Shown in pieces: positions 22,108 through 30,585 of a stretch of 44,886 nucleotides of DNA. Both the position numbers and the translations under genes were made by a program. The stretch comes from Chloroflexota bacterium (GTDB taxonomy: Bacteria > Chloroflexota > Limnocylindria > P2-11E), in contig JACQAT010000003.1 in assembly GCA_016194865.1 (NCBI GenBank), positions 1 to 44,886 of the forward strand, read 5' to 3'. The notes beneath the pieces were generated by a model, which saw only the letters and a program-made list of their open reading frames with translations, was not told the origin of the DNA and did not search any database. Numbering within the stretch: the stretch's first letter is position 1; each line of letters begins with the position of its first letter.

Positions 22108-23393
22108 GAGGCGATCTCCATCGGCGCGTCTTCGGTCGCGGTGGTCCCGAGCGTCGCGATCGTCGCGCGCGGCCCGACGGCCGCGATGTAGCAGAGCTCC
22201 GTCCGTAGATACTGACGCGCCACACGCTGGATGTCGTCCGCGCCGATCGAGTCGACGATCGCGCAGACCTCCTCGACGCTGCGAACGCGGCCGAGGAACA
22301 TCTCCTGGCCGGCGAGCCACGACGACACGCCGCGGGTGTCCTCGAGCCGCAGCTCGATGCGCCCCTTCGCGAAGTCACGCACGCGCTCGAGCTCGGCATC
22401 GCCGACAGGCTCGTCGCGAAGGCGCGCGACCTCGGTGAGCGCGGTGGTCAGCGCCTCCGCGGCGCGCTTCGGCGCGACGCCGGCGTAGATGATCAGGTGG
22501 CCGGCGTCCGAGTAGTTCGCGTCATACGAGTGCACGTCATACGCGAGCGCGCGCTTCTCGCGCAGCTCCAGGAAGAGCCGGCTCGACATCCCCTCCCCGA
22601 GGACGGCATTGAGCATGTCGATGATGAATTTATCGGGGTGACCCTGCGGCACGCCGCGCCAGCCGATGCACAGGTGGGCCTGCTCGCCGCGCTTCCCGAG
22701 CATCCGCGTGCGCGTCGCGCTCGGCGGCGGGGCCGGCTTGAGCGGAATGGCGGCTCGCGGTGCCAGGTCCCCGAGCTGCGCCTCCACCGCCGCGATCGCC
22801 TCTTTCGCATCGAGCTTGCCGGCAAGCGCGACGACGATGCGGTCCGGTGCGTAGCCGCGCTCCATGAAGCCGCGCAGTCCCTCGGCGGTGAGCTCGGAGA
22901 CGACCTTCTCGCGGCCCGCGACCTCCCAGCCGAGCGGGTGGTCCGGATACAGCAGCTCGTCGATGAGCGTGTGCACCCGATCCTGCGGCTGATCCCGATA
23001 CATACGGATCTCCTCGACCACCACTCGTTTCTCGGAGCTGACGTCGATCTCGCGCAGCATCGGCGCGCGGATCATGTCCGCGATGACGTCCAGCGCGACG
23101 AGGTAATGCCGCGCCGGGACGCGCGACCAGAAGACCGTGACCTCCTTGTCCGTCGACGCGTTCACGACACCGCCGAGGCTCTCGACGGCCTGGCTGATCT
23201 CGGGGGCGCTGGGTCGTTTCGCGGTCCCCTTGAAGACCATGTGCTCCAGGAAATGGCTGGTGCCGGCGTTGAGCTTGGTCTCGGCGCGCGAGCCGACGCC
23301 GACGTAGAGCGCGAGCGAGACGGAGCGCGTCTCCGGCATCTCGGACACGAGCACGCGCAGCCCGTTCGAAAGCGTCGCGCGCTCGTACTCCAT
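22104..23393 (-). CDS. M16 family zinc metallopeptidase (insulinase/processing-peptidase-like)
   Basis: A 429-residue two-lobed M16 peptidase of the PqqL/YmxG-type group. The inverted zinc motif HFLEH (H47, E50, H51) follows GVGSRAETKLNAGTS, and the distal zinc ligand is expected in the SSEKRVVVEEIRMYRD helix. The C-terminal lobe has SSRLFLELREKRALAYDV with the Arg/Tyr pair typical of active subunits. No signal peptide is visible, so a cytoplasmic or surface-associated role is open. ATG 23393 is preceded by TAGCGT (23405-23400) at six bases, a likely -10 for a leaderless mRNA. It overlaps ndk by GTGA. Confidence 0.92.
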   Translation of the reverse strand: MEYERATLSNGLRVLVSEMPETRSVSLALYVGVGSRAETKLNAGTSHFLEHMVFKGTAKRPSAPEISQAVESLGGVVNASTDKEVTVFWSRVPARHYLVALDVIADMIRAPMLREIDVSSEKRVVVEEIRMYRDQPQDRVHTLIDELLYPDHPLGWEVAGREKVVSELTAEGLRGFMERGYAPDRIVVALAGKLDAKEAIAAVEAQLGDLAPRAAIPLKPAPPPSATRTRMLGKRGEQAHLCIGWRGVPQGHPDKFIIDMLNAVLGEGMSSRLFLELREKRALAYDVHSYDANYSDAGHLIIYAGVAPKRAAEALTTALTEVARLRDEPVGDAELERVRDFAKGRIELRLEDTRGVSSWLAGQEMFLGRVRSVEEVCAIVDSIGADDIQRVARQYLRTELCYIAAVGPRATIATLGTTATEDAPMEIAS

Positions 23394-23399
23394 GGAAGC

Positions 23400-23405
23400 A
23401 CGCTA
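23400..23405 (-). promoter_or_regulatory. Possible -10 box (TAGCGT) before the M16 peptidase gene
   Basis: On the minus strand TAGCGT is followed by six bases and then the ATG at 23393. It fits the recurring TANNNT-near-start pattern of this window; no clear -35 box is visible. Confidence 0.35.
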
Positions 23406-23418
23406 GCACCGCGTCGCG

Positions 23419-24387
23419 CTAGGAGCCCTGGTCGACCTCCGCCACGCCAAGCGCGCCATGGCTGATCACGAGATCGGCGCCGGCTCGGCGCGCCGCGCGG
23501 ATCCCCTCGCGCTCGGCGTGCGGTGCGTCGATCAGCTCAGACGCGCCCGCGAACGTCGCGTGCTCGTCCGCGGTGTGGAAGGACATCAGCGGACGATCGG
23601 ACAGCTCGCGCAGCATCCGCGCGAGATCGAGAGTCGGCGCGCCGGGCGCAAGGACGAGCGCGTCCGCGCCGCTCGCGAGGTCTCGCTGGGCGCGCGAACG
23701 CAGGGCGCCGTCGTCCTCGGCCGAGAGCAACGGCACCGCGCGCTCCCGGATGGGCACCGCACCCACGATCAGGCGCTCGCTCGTGTAGAGCGTGCTCTCG
23801 AGCTTCTCCATGGCGGCGACCGGGACCTCGCGATGGTCCGCCTGAAGGGCGTCATGCACGGCGCGGGTCGCGCCATCGAGCATGCCCGATGGAATGATCA
23901 GGTCGGCGCCGGCATCCGCATGAACGACCGCGATCTCGCGCAGGCGCTCGAGCGTCCCGTTCACGTCGGCGCCGCCCTGGCCGAACAGCACGCACTGCCC
24001 ATGCGCGGTGTACGCACAGACGCAGAGGTCGGTCGCGATGGCGAGATCGGGCAGCGCCTGCTTCAGCGCGCGGACCGCCCGTGGCACCACGTGGTCGGGC
24101 TGGCTGGCGATGAGCGCGTGCTCGTCCTTGCGATCGCTGGCGCCGTAGACGAGAAGCCCCGCGAGGCCCGCGGCGGCGGCGGCTCGCGCCTGGCGCACCA
24201 CCTCGGTGATCGAGAGCCGTTCGAGGCCGGCGGTGCCCTCGACGCGCTCGCGGTCCTCCACCGCTTCGGAGACGACGACCGGCAGGATCAGGCGGCCGCT
24301 GAGCCCCTCCTGGGCGAGCGCCCGGGCCCAGAGCGGGTGCTCCGCCAGCAGCCCGCGAGACAGGGTCGAACGGCCCGCAATGCTCAT
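23419..24387 (-). CDS. Porphobilinogen synthase-like protein lacking the Schiff-base lysine
   Basis: A 322-residue homologue of HemB, which joins two 5-aminolevulinates in tetrapyrrole synthesis. The zinc-type cysteine triad is kept in ATDLCVCAYTAHGQC (C122, C124, C132), as are DRKDEH and HADAGADLIIPSGMLDG. K195 (AAMEKLES) aligns with the first active-site Lys. The second and essential Schiff-base Lys of the VKPALPYLD motif is replaced: the segment reads LVLAPGAPTLDLAR, with Ala247 in its place. The GDRKTYQ loop is also missing. It is therefore a divergent paralogue that may not make porphobilinogen. No other heme gene is in the window. ATG 24387 follows TACCAT (24400-24395) by seven bases. 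Confidence 0.8.
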   Translation of the reverse strand: MSIAGRSTLSRGLLAEHPLWARALAQEGLSGRLILPVVVSEAVEDRERVEGTAGLERLSITEVVRQARAAAAAGLAGLLVYGASDRKDEHALIASQPDHVVPRAVRALKQALPDLAIATDLCVCAYTAHGQCVLFGQGGADVNGTLERLREIAVVHADAGADLIIPSGMLDGATRAVHDALQADHREVPVAAMEKLESTLYTSERLIVGAVPIRERAVPLLSAEDDGALRSRAQRDLASGADALVLAPGAPTLDLARMLRELSDRPLMSFHTADEHATFAGASELIDAPHAEREGIRAARRAGADLVISHGALGVAEVDQGS

Positions 24388-24394
24388 CCTTCCG

Positions 24395-24430
24395 ATGGTA
24401 TGGCCGGGCCGGCGGCCGCGCGTCTAAGAT
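24395..24430. promoter_or_regulatory. Divergent -10-like boxes between the HemB-like and C39 genes
   Basis: On the minus strand TACCAT (24400-24395) lies seven bases from the ATG at 24387. On the plus strand TAAGAT (24425-24430) lies eight bases from the ATG at 24439. Both fit leaderless initiation. The 51-base gap holds nothing else recognisable. Confidence 0.4.
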
Positions 24431-24438
24431 GGTGCGGG

Positions 24439-25560
24439 ATGAAGAGGCGGTCGGTCGCACCCGGCGTCGCCATAGCGCTCTTGATCGTGGGCACGCTCGT
24501 GCTCTCCTCCGGCGCTTCGTCCCAGGCAGCCGACGCGAGCCTCCCTGTCAGCACCGGGGTGACGAACGCGACCCTGCCGGCGATCGTCGAGGCCTCGACC
24601 GCCATCCTCCCGGTGACCCCTGTCGCGACGGTGAGCGAAGCTCCGGCGCCGCAGGCCGACTACGCGGCGGCGCTGCCGATCGGCGACCAGGGGATGAAGC
24701 ACATCTGGCAATCCCTCAACAACTGCGGCCCCGCGGCCGTCGTGATGGCCCTGTCGACCTTCGGCATCGACGTCGACCAGGAGACGGCACGCATCCCGCT
24801 CCGCGGACCGGACGTTCGGCGCGGCATGGGCCCGCAGGGCGTCGAGCCATGGGTGAAGGAGAACTGGGGCCTGCGCTCGATGTCGCGTGGCAACGGGACG
24901 AACGACCTGATGCGGACGCTCATCACCAACGGCTTCGCGCCGATGGTCACGCAATGGATGGAAGACCCCGGCTACTCGCGCATCGCCCACTGGCGCACGG
25001 TGCGCGGCTACGACGACGCGAAGGGCGTCTTCTACGTGAACGACTCGATGCGGGGCAACCACGTGGCCTTGACCTACGAATGGTTCTCCGCCAACTGGCA
25101 GGCCTTCAGCTATCGCTACATGGTCATCTACCGTCCGAAGGACGAAGCCAAGCTCAAGGCGATCGTCGGTGAGGACTGGAACGACATCAAGATGCGCGAG
25201 CACCTCTACCAGCGGAACAGGTCCGACGCCATCGCGCGCAACGACTCGGCATCGTGGCTCGCCTACGGTGAGGCCGCCTACCAGTTCGGGATGTTCAGCG
25301 AGGCCGTGCCGGCGTTCGAGAAGGGCCTGCAGCTCGGCTCCGCGACCGGCGTCTTCACGCTCCGCAACAGCTACCCGCAGGCGCTCCGCGCGCTGAGCCG
25401 CACGCAGGAGGCCGACAGCATGCAGGCGAAGCTCGCCGTCCTCACGCCCGTGCCCGGGACCGTCGCCTTCGAGCCCGACCGCATGGCGATGGCCCTCTAT
25501 CTCGATCGCGCGGCCGATGCCCAGCCACTCCGGATCGCCAGGAGCGGGCTGCCCCGCTAG
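24439..25560 (+). CDS. Secreted C39-like cysteine peptidase domain protein
   Basis: A 373-residue exported protein. Residues 1-32 form a signal peptide (KRRSV, hydrophobic core, ending near SSQAADA). After a Thr/Val/Pro-rich linker, the papain-like C39_2 domain has its Cys in QSLNNCGPAAVVMALSTFG (C96), a His in IAHWRTVRGYDD (H184) and an Asp in FYVNDS. The C-terminal third (WLAYGEAAYQFGMFSEAVPAFEKGLQLG) resembles TPR-like helices. Such proteins act on peptides outside the cytoplasm, but the substrate is unknown. The start is ATG 24439, chosen because it begins the signal peptide; a longer open frame upstream is antisense to the HemB-like gene. The stop shares CTAG with the convergent aminotransferase. 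Confidence 0.82.
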   Translation: MKRRSVAPGVAIALLIVGTLVLSSGASSQAADASLPVSTGVTNATLPAIVEASTAILPVTPVATVSEAPAPQADYAAALPIGDQGMKHIWQSLNNCGPAAVVMALSTFGIDVDQETARIPLRGPDVRRGMGPQGVEPWVKENWGLRSMSRGNGTNDLMRTLITNGFAPMVTQWMEDPGYSRIAHWRTVRGYDDAKGVFYVNDSMRGNHVALTYEWFSANWQAFSYRYMVIYRPKDEAKLKAIVGEDWNDIKMREHLYQRNRSDAIARNDSASWLAYGEAAYQFGMFSEAVPAFEKGLQLGSATGVFTLRNSYPQALRALSRTQEADSMQAKLAVLTPVPGTVAFEPDRMAMALYLDRAADAQPLRIARSGLPR

Positions 25561-26744
25561 ACCGCGCGCTTCCTCGCGCGCGTCTCCGTCTCCGCCAGCC
25601 GCTCCGCCGCCTCGTTCAGGAGCGCCGCCGTCTTGCAGAACGTGAAGCGGATCGTCGTGCGCCCGAGCTCCGGTCGCGAGAAGAACGATGAGCCCGGGAC
25701 CCCGGCCACACCGACGTCCGCGACGAGCCAGCGTGCGAACGCGACGTCGTCGGGGAAGCCGAAGCGCCCGATATCGCAGAGCACGTAGTACGCGCCCTCG
25801 GGCGACCGGGGCGTGAAGCCGGCCCGCTCGAGCGCGCCCACCAGCAGATCGCGGCGCACGCGGTAGTCGTGGCTGAGCTTGTCGTAGTACGGCCGCCCGA
25901 GCGAGAGCGCGGCGGCCACCGCCTCCTGGAGAGGCGCCGGCGCGCCGACGGTCACGAAGTCGTGGACCTTGCGGATGCCGGCGCTCAGGGCGGGCGGCGC
26001 GATGATCCAGCCGACGCGCCAGCCGGTGACCGAGAACGTCTTGCTCGCACCGGAGATCGTCACGGTGCGCTCGGCCATGCCCTCGAGCGTCGCGATCGGG
26101 ATGTGCGGTCCGGTGTACTTGATGTGCTCGTAGATCTCATCCGTCACCGCGATCGCGTCGTGCTTCTGGCACAGCTCAGCGATGAAGACCAGCTCGTCGC
26201 GCGTGAACACGCGGCCCGAGGGGTTGTTCGGCGTGTTCACGATGATCGCCTTCGTGCGCGGACCGAAGGCGCGGGCGAGCTCGTCGCGATCGAACGTCAG
26301 CTCCGGGCCACGGAGCGGGACGAAGACGGGCGTCGCGCCGCAGATCGCGGCGTCCGGGCCGTAGTTCTCGTAGAACGGCTCGAGCACGACGACCTCGTCC
26401 CCCGGATCGACGATGGCGAGCAGCGTCGAGACCATCGCCTCCGTAGACCCACAGGTCGTGGTGATCATCGTGTCGGGGTCGACCTTCATCCCATAGAGGT
26501 CCGCGTATGTCGACGCGAGCGCCATGCGCAGCGCCGGCGCGCCCCAGGTGATCGCGTATTGATTGATGTCGGCGTCGATCGCGCGCTTGGCCGCCTCCTT
26601 GATCTCGGCTGGCGCCGGGAAGTCGGGGAAGCCCTGCGCCAGGTTGATGCCGCCGTGCACCGCGTTGAGCCGCGTCATCTCGCGGATGACCGACTCCGTG
26701 AAGCCCTCGGTACGCCGTGCGAGCCAGCTGCGCGACACCGCCAT
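25557..26744 (-). CDS. Class I/II pyridoxal-phosphate aminotransferase
   Basis: Fold-type I aminotransferase of the AspC/methionine-aminotransferase/kynurenine-aminotransferase group, 395 residues. Motifs: INLAQGFPDFPAPAEI near the N-terminus, NQYAITWGAPALR, TCGSTEAM, NTPNNPSGRVF, DEIYEHIKY and the PLP lysine in SGASKTFSVTGWRVG (K235), with the substrate Arg near TTIRFTFCK. The amino-acid preference cannot be read from sequence. ATG 26744 gives the normal N-terminus. The frame stays open upstream to 26858 only because a tandem palindromic repeat is inserted there. The original arrangement was probably a TGATG junction with the upstream dehydrogenase. The 3' end shares CTAG with the C39 gene. 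Confidence 0.92.
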   Translation of the reverse strand: MAVSRSWLARRTEGFTESVIREMTRLNAVHGGINLAQGFPDFPAPAEIKEAAKRAIDADINQYAITWGAPALRMALASTYADLYGMKVDPDTMITTTCGSTEAMVSTLLAIVDPGDEVVVLEPFYENYGPDAAICGATPVFVPLRGPELTFDRDELARAFGPRTKAIIVNTPNNPSGRVFTRDELVFIAELCQKHDAIAVTDEIYEHIKYTGPHIPIATLEGMAERTVTISGASKTFSVTGWRVGWIIAPPALSAGIRKVHDFVTVGAPAPLQEAVAAALSLGRPYYDKLSHDYRVRRDLLVGALERAGFTPRSPEGAYYVLCDIGRFGFPDDVAFARWLVADVGVAGVPGSSFFSRPELGRTTIRFTFCKTAALLNEAAERLAETETRARKRAV

Positions 26745-26852
26745 CAGTGACCCCTCCGCTGCGCTCCGGCTTTCTGGAGCGGCATTCGCCGCTCCATCAG
26801 TGACCTCCGCTGCGCTCCGGCTTTCTGGAGCGGCATTCGCCGCTCCATCAGT
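26741..26852. repeat. Tandem 51-53-base palindromic repeat between dehydrogenase and aminotransferase
   Basis: Two nearly identical units (26741-26793 and 26794-26844) are followed by the first bases of a third (26845-26852). Each unit contains a stem GGAGCGGC/GCCGCTCC with a four-base loop and a second GC-rich segment. On the minus strand each boundary reads ACTGATGG, also the sequence of the gene junction itself, so the unit looks inserted with a duplicated ACTGATGG target and then doubled. Read through, it would add two 16-18-residue repeats to the aminotransferase N-terminus. Confidence 0.88.
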
Positions 26853-27783
26853 AGCCACGCTCGAGGTCGACGGTGTTGAGCAGTGGCTCCCCCGCCTTGA
26901 AGCGCCTGACGTTCTCGCGGATCAGCGTGAGCGTGCGCTCGAAGAAGCGCTCCGACTCACCCGACACATGCGGCGTCACGATGACGTTCGGCAGCGACCA
27001 CCACGGGCTGTCGGCGGGGAGCGGCTCCTGCCACCACGCGTCGATGGCCGCGCCGCCGATCCGCTTCTCGCGGACCGCCTCGAGCAGCGCCGGCTCGTCG
27101 GCGATCGCGCCGCGCGCGATGTTGATGACCCACGCGTGCGCCGGCAGCTTCGCGATGACCTCGCGGCTCACGAGCCCGCGGGTCTGCGGTGTAAGCGCGG
27201 CACAGATCGCGAAGTAGTCGGCCTGCGACGCCACCTCGACGAGCCTGTCCGGCGTGACCGACCCGTCCGCGCCGCTGCGGCGGACCCCGATGACGTTCAT
27301 GCCCAGTGCCTTCGCCAGCCGTCCGACCTCGCCTCCGATACTGCCCATCCCGACGATCACCACCGTCGAGCCACGCACGTCGCGGGCGTTCGGCTCCCGT
27401 ACCCATTCGCCGGCGGCCTGATGGCGCGCCCGCAGGTGCAGCTGCTTCGCCGCGGCGAGGATGGTCGCGATGACGTGCTCCGCGATCGGCGCGTCGTACA
27501 CGCCGCTGTTGTTGGTGAGCACGAGCCCGGGCCGGCCCGCGATCTCGAGCGCGACGATCCGCTCCACGCCTGCGCCGAGCGAGTGGTACCAGCGCACCGT
27601 CGGCAGGGCATCGAGGACGGCGCGGACCCGGTTCGGCTCGTTGCTGCCGATCGCGACCTCCGCCCCGCGGGCCGCGTCGAAGGGCTCGTCGCGGCCGATG
27701 CTGACGACCTCCTCGCCCGCCAGCTCGCGCGGAAGCTCCAAGAAGCGGCCGCCGAAGCTGGTGACGATCGCGATCTTCGTCAT
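26848..27783 (-). CDS. D-isomer-specific 2-hydroxyacid dehydrogenase
   Basis: NAD(P)-dependent oxidoreductase of 311 residues. The Rossmann motif VGMGSIGGEVGRLAKALGM is at about 145-162. The catalytic triad is R224 (NIARGAI), E253 (WQEPLP) and H272 (TPHVSG). The substrate (glyoxylate/hydroxypyruvate, phenyllactate or similar) cannot be told from sequence; the DAWWQEPLPADSPWWSLPN region resembles the group annotated as GhrA or hydroxyacid dehydrogenases. ATG 27783. Its stop (26850-26848) lies at the start of the tandem repeat and probably once overlapped the aminotransferase ATG directly. The two genes may form a keto-acid/amino-acid conversion pair (inference). Confidence 0.92.
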   Translation of the reverse strand: MTKIAIVTSFGGRFLELPRELAGEEVVSIGRDEPFDAARGAEVAIGSNEPNRVRAVLDALPTVRWYHSLGAGVERIVALEIAGRPGLVLTNNSGVYDAPIAEHVIATILAAAKQLHLRARHQAAGEWVREPNARDVRGSTVVIVGMGSIGGEVGRLAKALGMNVIGVRRSGADGSVTPDRLVEVASQADYFAICAALTPQTRGLVSREVIAKLPAHAWVINIARGAIADEPALLEAVREKRIGGAAIDAWWQEPLPADSPWWSLPNVIVTPHVSGESERFFERTLTLIRENVRRFKAGEPLLNTVDLERGY

Positions 27784-27838
27784 GGGTGATACACGGGGCC
27801 GATCTCTTCGCTCACCGCTCGCATACTAGGCAAGCGCC

Positions 27839-28546
27839 ATGTTCTTCTCCGGCACGGTCCTCAACGCCGCGACCGTCCTCGCCGGCGGCATGCTCGGCAC
27901 GTTCCTCGGCGATCGCCTGCCGGAGCGCATCCGCGAGAACGTGATCCACGGCGTCGGACTCTTCACGATCGCGATGGGGCTGCGCTTCGCGTTCGAGACC
28001 TCGAACCTGCTCTTCCTCCTCGGCAGCATCCTGCTCGGCGGGATCATCGGCTCGCTCGCCTCGCTCGACGCGCGGCTCACCGCGCTCGGCGACCGCCTGC
28101 AGCGTCGCTACGGCGGTGGTGGCGGGACGCTCTCGGAAGCGTTCGTGACCTCGACGATCGTGTTCTGCGTCGGCCCGCTCACCTTCCTCGGCTCGATCCA
28201 GAACGGGCTCACCGGGGACGCCTCGCTGCTGATCATCAAGAGCGTGCTTGACGGCTTCACGGCGATCGCCCTCGCGGCCACGCTCGGCTGGGGCGTGCTG
28301 CTCTCCGTGGTCGTGATCCTCGTGTACCAGGGCGGCCTCGCCGCTGGCGCCACGGCACTCTCGGGGGCCCTCAGCGAGATGCAGCTCGTGGAGATGAGCG
28401 CGGTCGGTGGGTTGCTGATCCTGGGCGTCGGCCTGAAACTTCTCCGTATCCGCGACGTGCGGGTGGCGGACTACCTGCCGGCCGTGCTGATCGCGCCGGT
28501 GCTCGTCGCGATCGTGGCGCGCGTGAAGGAGGCCTTCGCCCTATGA
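27839..28546 (+). CDS. DUF554 family membrane protein
   Basis: A 235-residue integral membrane protein of the DUF554 (YdfK/YqgA) family. Typical features are the opening [27 protein letters not shown], the central [23 protein letters not shown], and [25 protein letters not shown]. About seven hydrophobic segments are visible. The family's function is not established; a transporter or small-molecule channel role has been suggested by its composition only. ATG 27839; the CATACT eleven bases upstream is too distant to call a leaderless -10 with confidence. It overlaps the threonine aldolase gene by ATGA, so the two are co-translated. Confidence 0.88.
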   Translation: MFFSGTVLNAATVLAGGMLGTFLGDRLPERIRENVIHGVGLFTIAMGLRFAFETSNLLFLLGSILLGGIIGSLASLDARLTALGDRLQRRYGGGGGTLSEAFVTSTIVFCVGPLTFLGSIQNGLTGDASLLIIKSVLDGFTAIALAATLGWGVLLSVVVILVYQGGLAAGATALSGALSEMQLVEMSAVGGLLILGVGLKLLRIRDVRVADYLPAVLIAPVLVAIVARVKEAFAL

Positions 28547-29610
28547 GCGTCATCGAGCTGCGAAGCGACACGTTCACGCTGCCGACCGCGGCGATGCGCC
28601 GCGCCATGGCCGAGGCGGAGGTCGGCGATGACCAGTACGGCGAGGACCCGACGGTCAACCGGCTCGAGGCTCGCGCGGCAGAGATCGTCGGCAAGGAAGC
28701 AGGCGTCTACGTCGGCAGTGGGATGCTCGGCAACCTCTGTGGCGTGCTGTCGCAGGCGCAGCGCGGCGAGGAGGTCATCCTCGGCGACCTCGCGCACATC
28801 TACCAGAACGAGATGGGCGCATTCACGGTGGTCGGCGGTCTGAGCGCACGGCTCGTGCCGAACCACGACGGTCTCCCGTCGCTCGAGGACATCGAGAGCG
28901 CGATCCGGCCGCTGACCGGGAGCTTCGCGCGCACCGCGGTCGTGTGCCTCGAGAACAGCCACAACAACTGCGGCGGCACGGTCATCACCGCTGCGCAGAC
29001 GAAGGCCATCGCGGATCTCGCGCGCGCGCGCGGCGCACGCGTCCACCTCGACGGCGCGCGCATCTTCAACGCGGCTGCCGCGCTCGGCGTCGACGTCCGC
29101 GAGCTGGTCGCGCCGGTGGACACGGTCCAGTTCTGCTTCTCCAAGGGCCTGTCGGCGCCGGTCGGCTCGATCCTCTGCGGATCGGATGAGACCATGGTGA
29201 AGGCGCGCAAGGTGCGCAAGCTCCTCGGTGGCGCGATGCGCCAGGCGGGCGTGATCGCGGCCGCGGCGTTCGTCGCGCTCGAGACGATGCGCGAGCGTCT
29301 GGTCGAGGATCACGTCAACGCGCGACGCTTGGCCGAGGGTCTGGCCGACATCCGCGGCGTGCGCATCCAGCCGCAGAAGGTCGTCACGAACATCGTCGCG
29401 TTCGAGATCGACCCGGCGCGGATGGACGCGGGCGCGTTCCAGAAGGCGTGCGCCGAGCGCGGACTGCGCCTGTCGCGCTACCTCGGCAACTCCCCGCGGC
29501 TTCGCGCGGTCACGCACGTCGGCGTGTCGGCGGCCGACATCGAGAAGGCGCTGCTGATCGCGTCAGAGGTGCTCGCGGGCGCGCGACAACCGGTGGCCGC
29601 CGCGACCTAG
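28543..29610 (+). CDS. ltaE: L-threonine aldolase (low-specificity type)
   Basis: PLP enzyme that splits L-threonine or allo-threonine into glycine and acetaldehyde, 355 residues. Signatures: [21 protein letters not shown] at the N-terminus, [39 protein letters not shown] (D170 and R173 bind PLP), and the Schiff-base lysine K201 in [11 protein letters not shown]. Start ATG 28543 overlaps the DUF554 stop as ATGA. Co-transcription with a DUF554 membrane protein may point to amino-acid or aldehyde handling (inference). The 48 bases after the stop contain no clear terminator. Confidence 0.94.
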   Translation: MSVIELRSDTFTLPTAAMRRAMAEAEVGDDQYGEDPTVNRLEARAAEIVGKEAGVYVGSGMLGNLCGVLSQAQRGEEVILGDLAHIYQNEMGAFTVVGGLSARLVPNHDGLPSLEDIESAIRPLTGSFARTAVVCLENSHNNCGGTVITAAQTKAIADLARARGARVHLDGARIFNAAAALGVDVRELVAPVDTVQFCFSKGLSAPVGSILCGSDETMVKARKVRKLLGGAMRQAGVIAAAAFVALETMRERLVEDHVNARRLAEGLADIRGVRIQPQKVVTNIVAFEIDPARMDAGAFQKACAERGLRLSRYLGNSPRLRAVTHVGVSAADIEKALLIASEVLAGARQPVAAAT

Positions 29611-29658
29611 GAGGTCCGCTCGCCGCGCGCGCTCGAGCGACCCGACGCGTCGCATTTC

Positions 29659-30585
29659 CTATGTCGCTCCGCGCAAGCGCGGGTCGAGCGCATCCCGCAA
29701 GCCATCGCCGATCAGGTACAGGCACAGCACCGTGATCGCGATCATGACTCCAGGCGGGTAGACGAGCCACGGGCCCTTGGTGAAGAACTGGCTCGCCGCG
29801 GTCAGCATGTTGCCCCATGACGGGACCGGCGGCTGGATCCCGAACCCGAGGTACGACAACGCTGATTCCGCGAGGATGATGCCGCCGATGTCGATCGCGG
29901 CGAGCACGATCATGAGCGGGAGGATGTTGGGCAGGATGTGGCGCACCATGATCCGCGCCGGCGACGCGCCCACGGTGCGCGCCGCGAGAATGAACTCTCG
30001 CTCGCGCAGCGCGAACGTCTGCCCGCGCGCGAAGTTCGTGATGCCGGTCCAGCCGAGGCACCCGATAAGGATCGCGAGGCTCACGGGATCGAGCCGGAAG
30101 AGGAACCCGACGATCAGCAGCAGAAAGAGCGTGGGGATCGAGTTGAGCGTCGTCACGAGCCAGACCACGATGTCATCCCAGCGTCCGCGGAAATAGCCGG
30201 CGGACACGCCGATGCCGATGCCGATCGAGAGCGACACGATCGCGCCGAACACACCGATGAAGAGGGAGATACGGCCGCCGTAGAGCAGACGCACGATCTG
30301 GCTACGGCCGAGCTGGTCGCTCCCCAACCACATCGCGGGATCGTTCCCATCGGGCTTGCCGTAGCTGTTGAGGATGTCCTGTTGCGAGAAGCTCCAGTGG
30401 AAGAAGCTCGAGGCGAGCAGGTCAGCGCCGAGCGCGAGAAGCACCAGCGCGCAAAGCACCGCGGACGCGGCGATCGTCGTGGGATCGTGGCGCAGGCGCC
30501 ACAGCGCGTCGGACCAGAGCCCGGCGGTCGCGCGGCGCGCCTCGGCGGCACGGACCAGCCCCTCGGCCTGAGCGGTAACGGCCAT
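29659..30585 (-). CDS. Peptide-type ABC transporter permease (DppC/OppC family)
   Basis: Second membrane subunit of an oligopeptide/dipeptide importer, 308 residues. The N-terminal OppC-type segment precedes WLGSDQLGRSQIVRLLYGGRISL, the classic DppC hallmark. Six helices follow. The EAA loop, which contacts the ATPase, is EREFILAARTVGASPARIMVRHILPN. ATG 30585 overlaps the stop of the upstream permease by one base (TGATG). Last gene of this ABC cluster; the two ATPases that normally follow are absent, since the next gene is a convergent threonine aldolase. They must be encoded elsewhere if the system works. Confidence 0.92.
   Translation of the reverse strand: MAVTAQAEGLVRAAEARRATAGLWSDALWRLRHDPTTIAASAVLCALVLLALGADLLASSFFHWSFSQQDILNSYGKPDGNDPAMWLGSDQLGRSQIVRLLYGGRISLFIGVFGAIVSLSIGIGIGVSAGYFRGRWDDIVVWLVTTLNSIPTLFLLLIVGFLFRLDPVSLAILIGCLGWTGITNFARGQTFALREREFILAARTVGASPARIMVRHILPNILPLMIVLAAIDIGGIILAESALSYLGFGIQPPVPSWGNMLTAASQFFTKGPWLVYPPGVMIAITVLCLYLIGDGLRDALDPRLRGAT

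Noticed and set aside
26745-26858. N-terminal extension of the aminotransferase through the tandem repeat from GTG 26858
   Set aside because: The added residues are two copies of the repeat translation, and ATG 26744 gives the normal family N-terminus.
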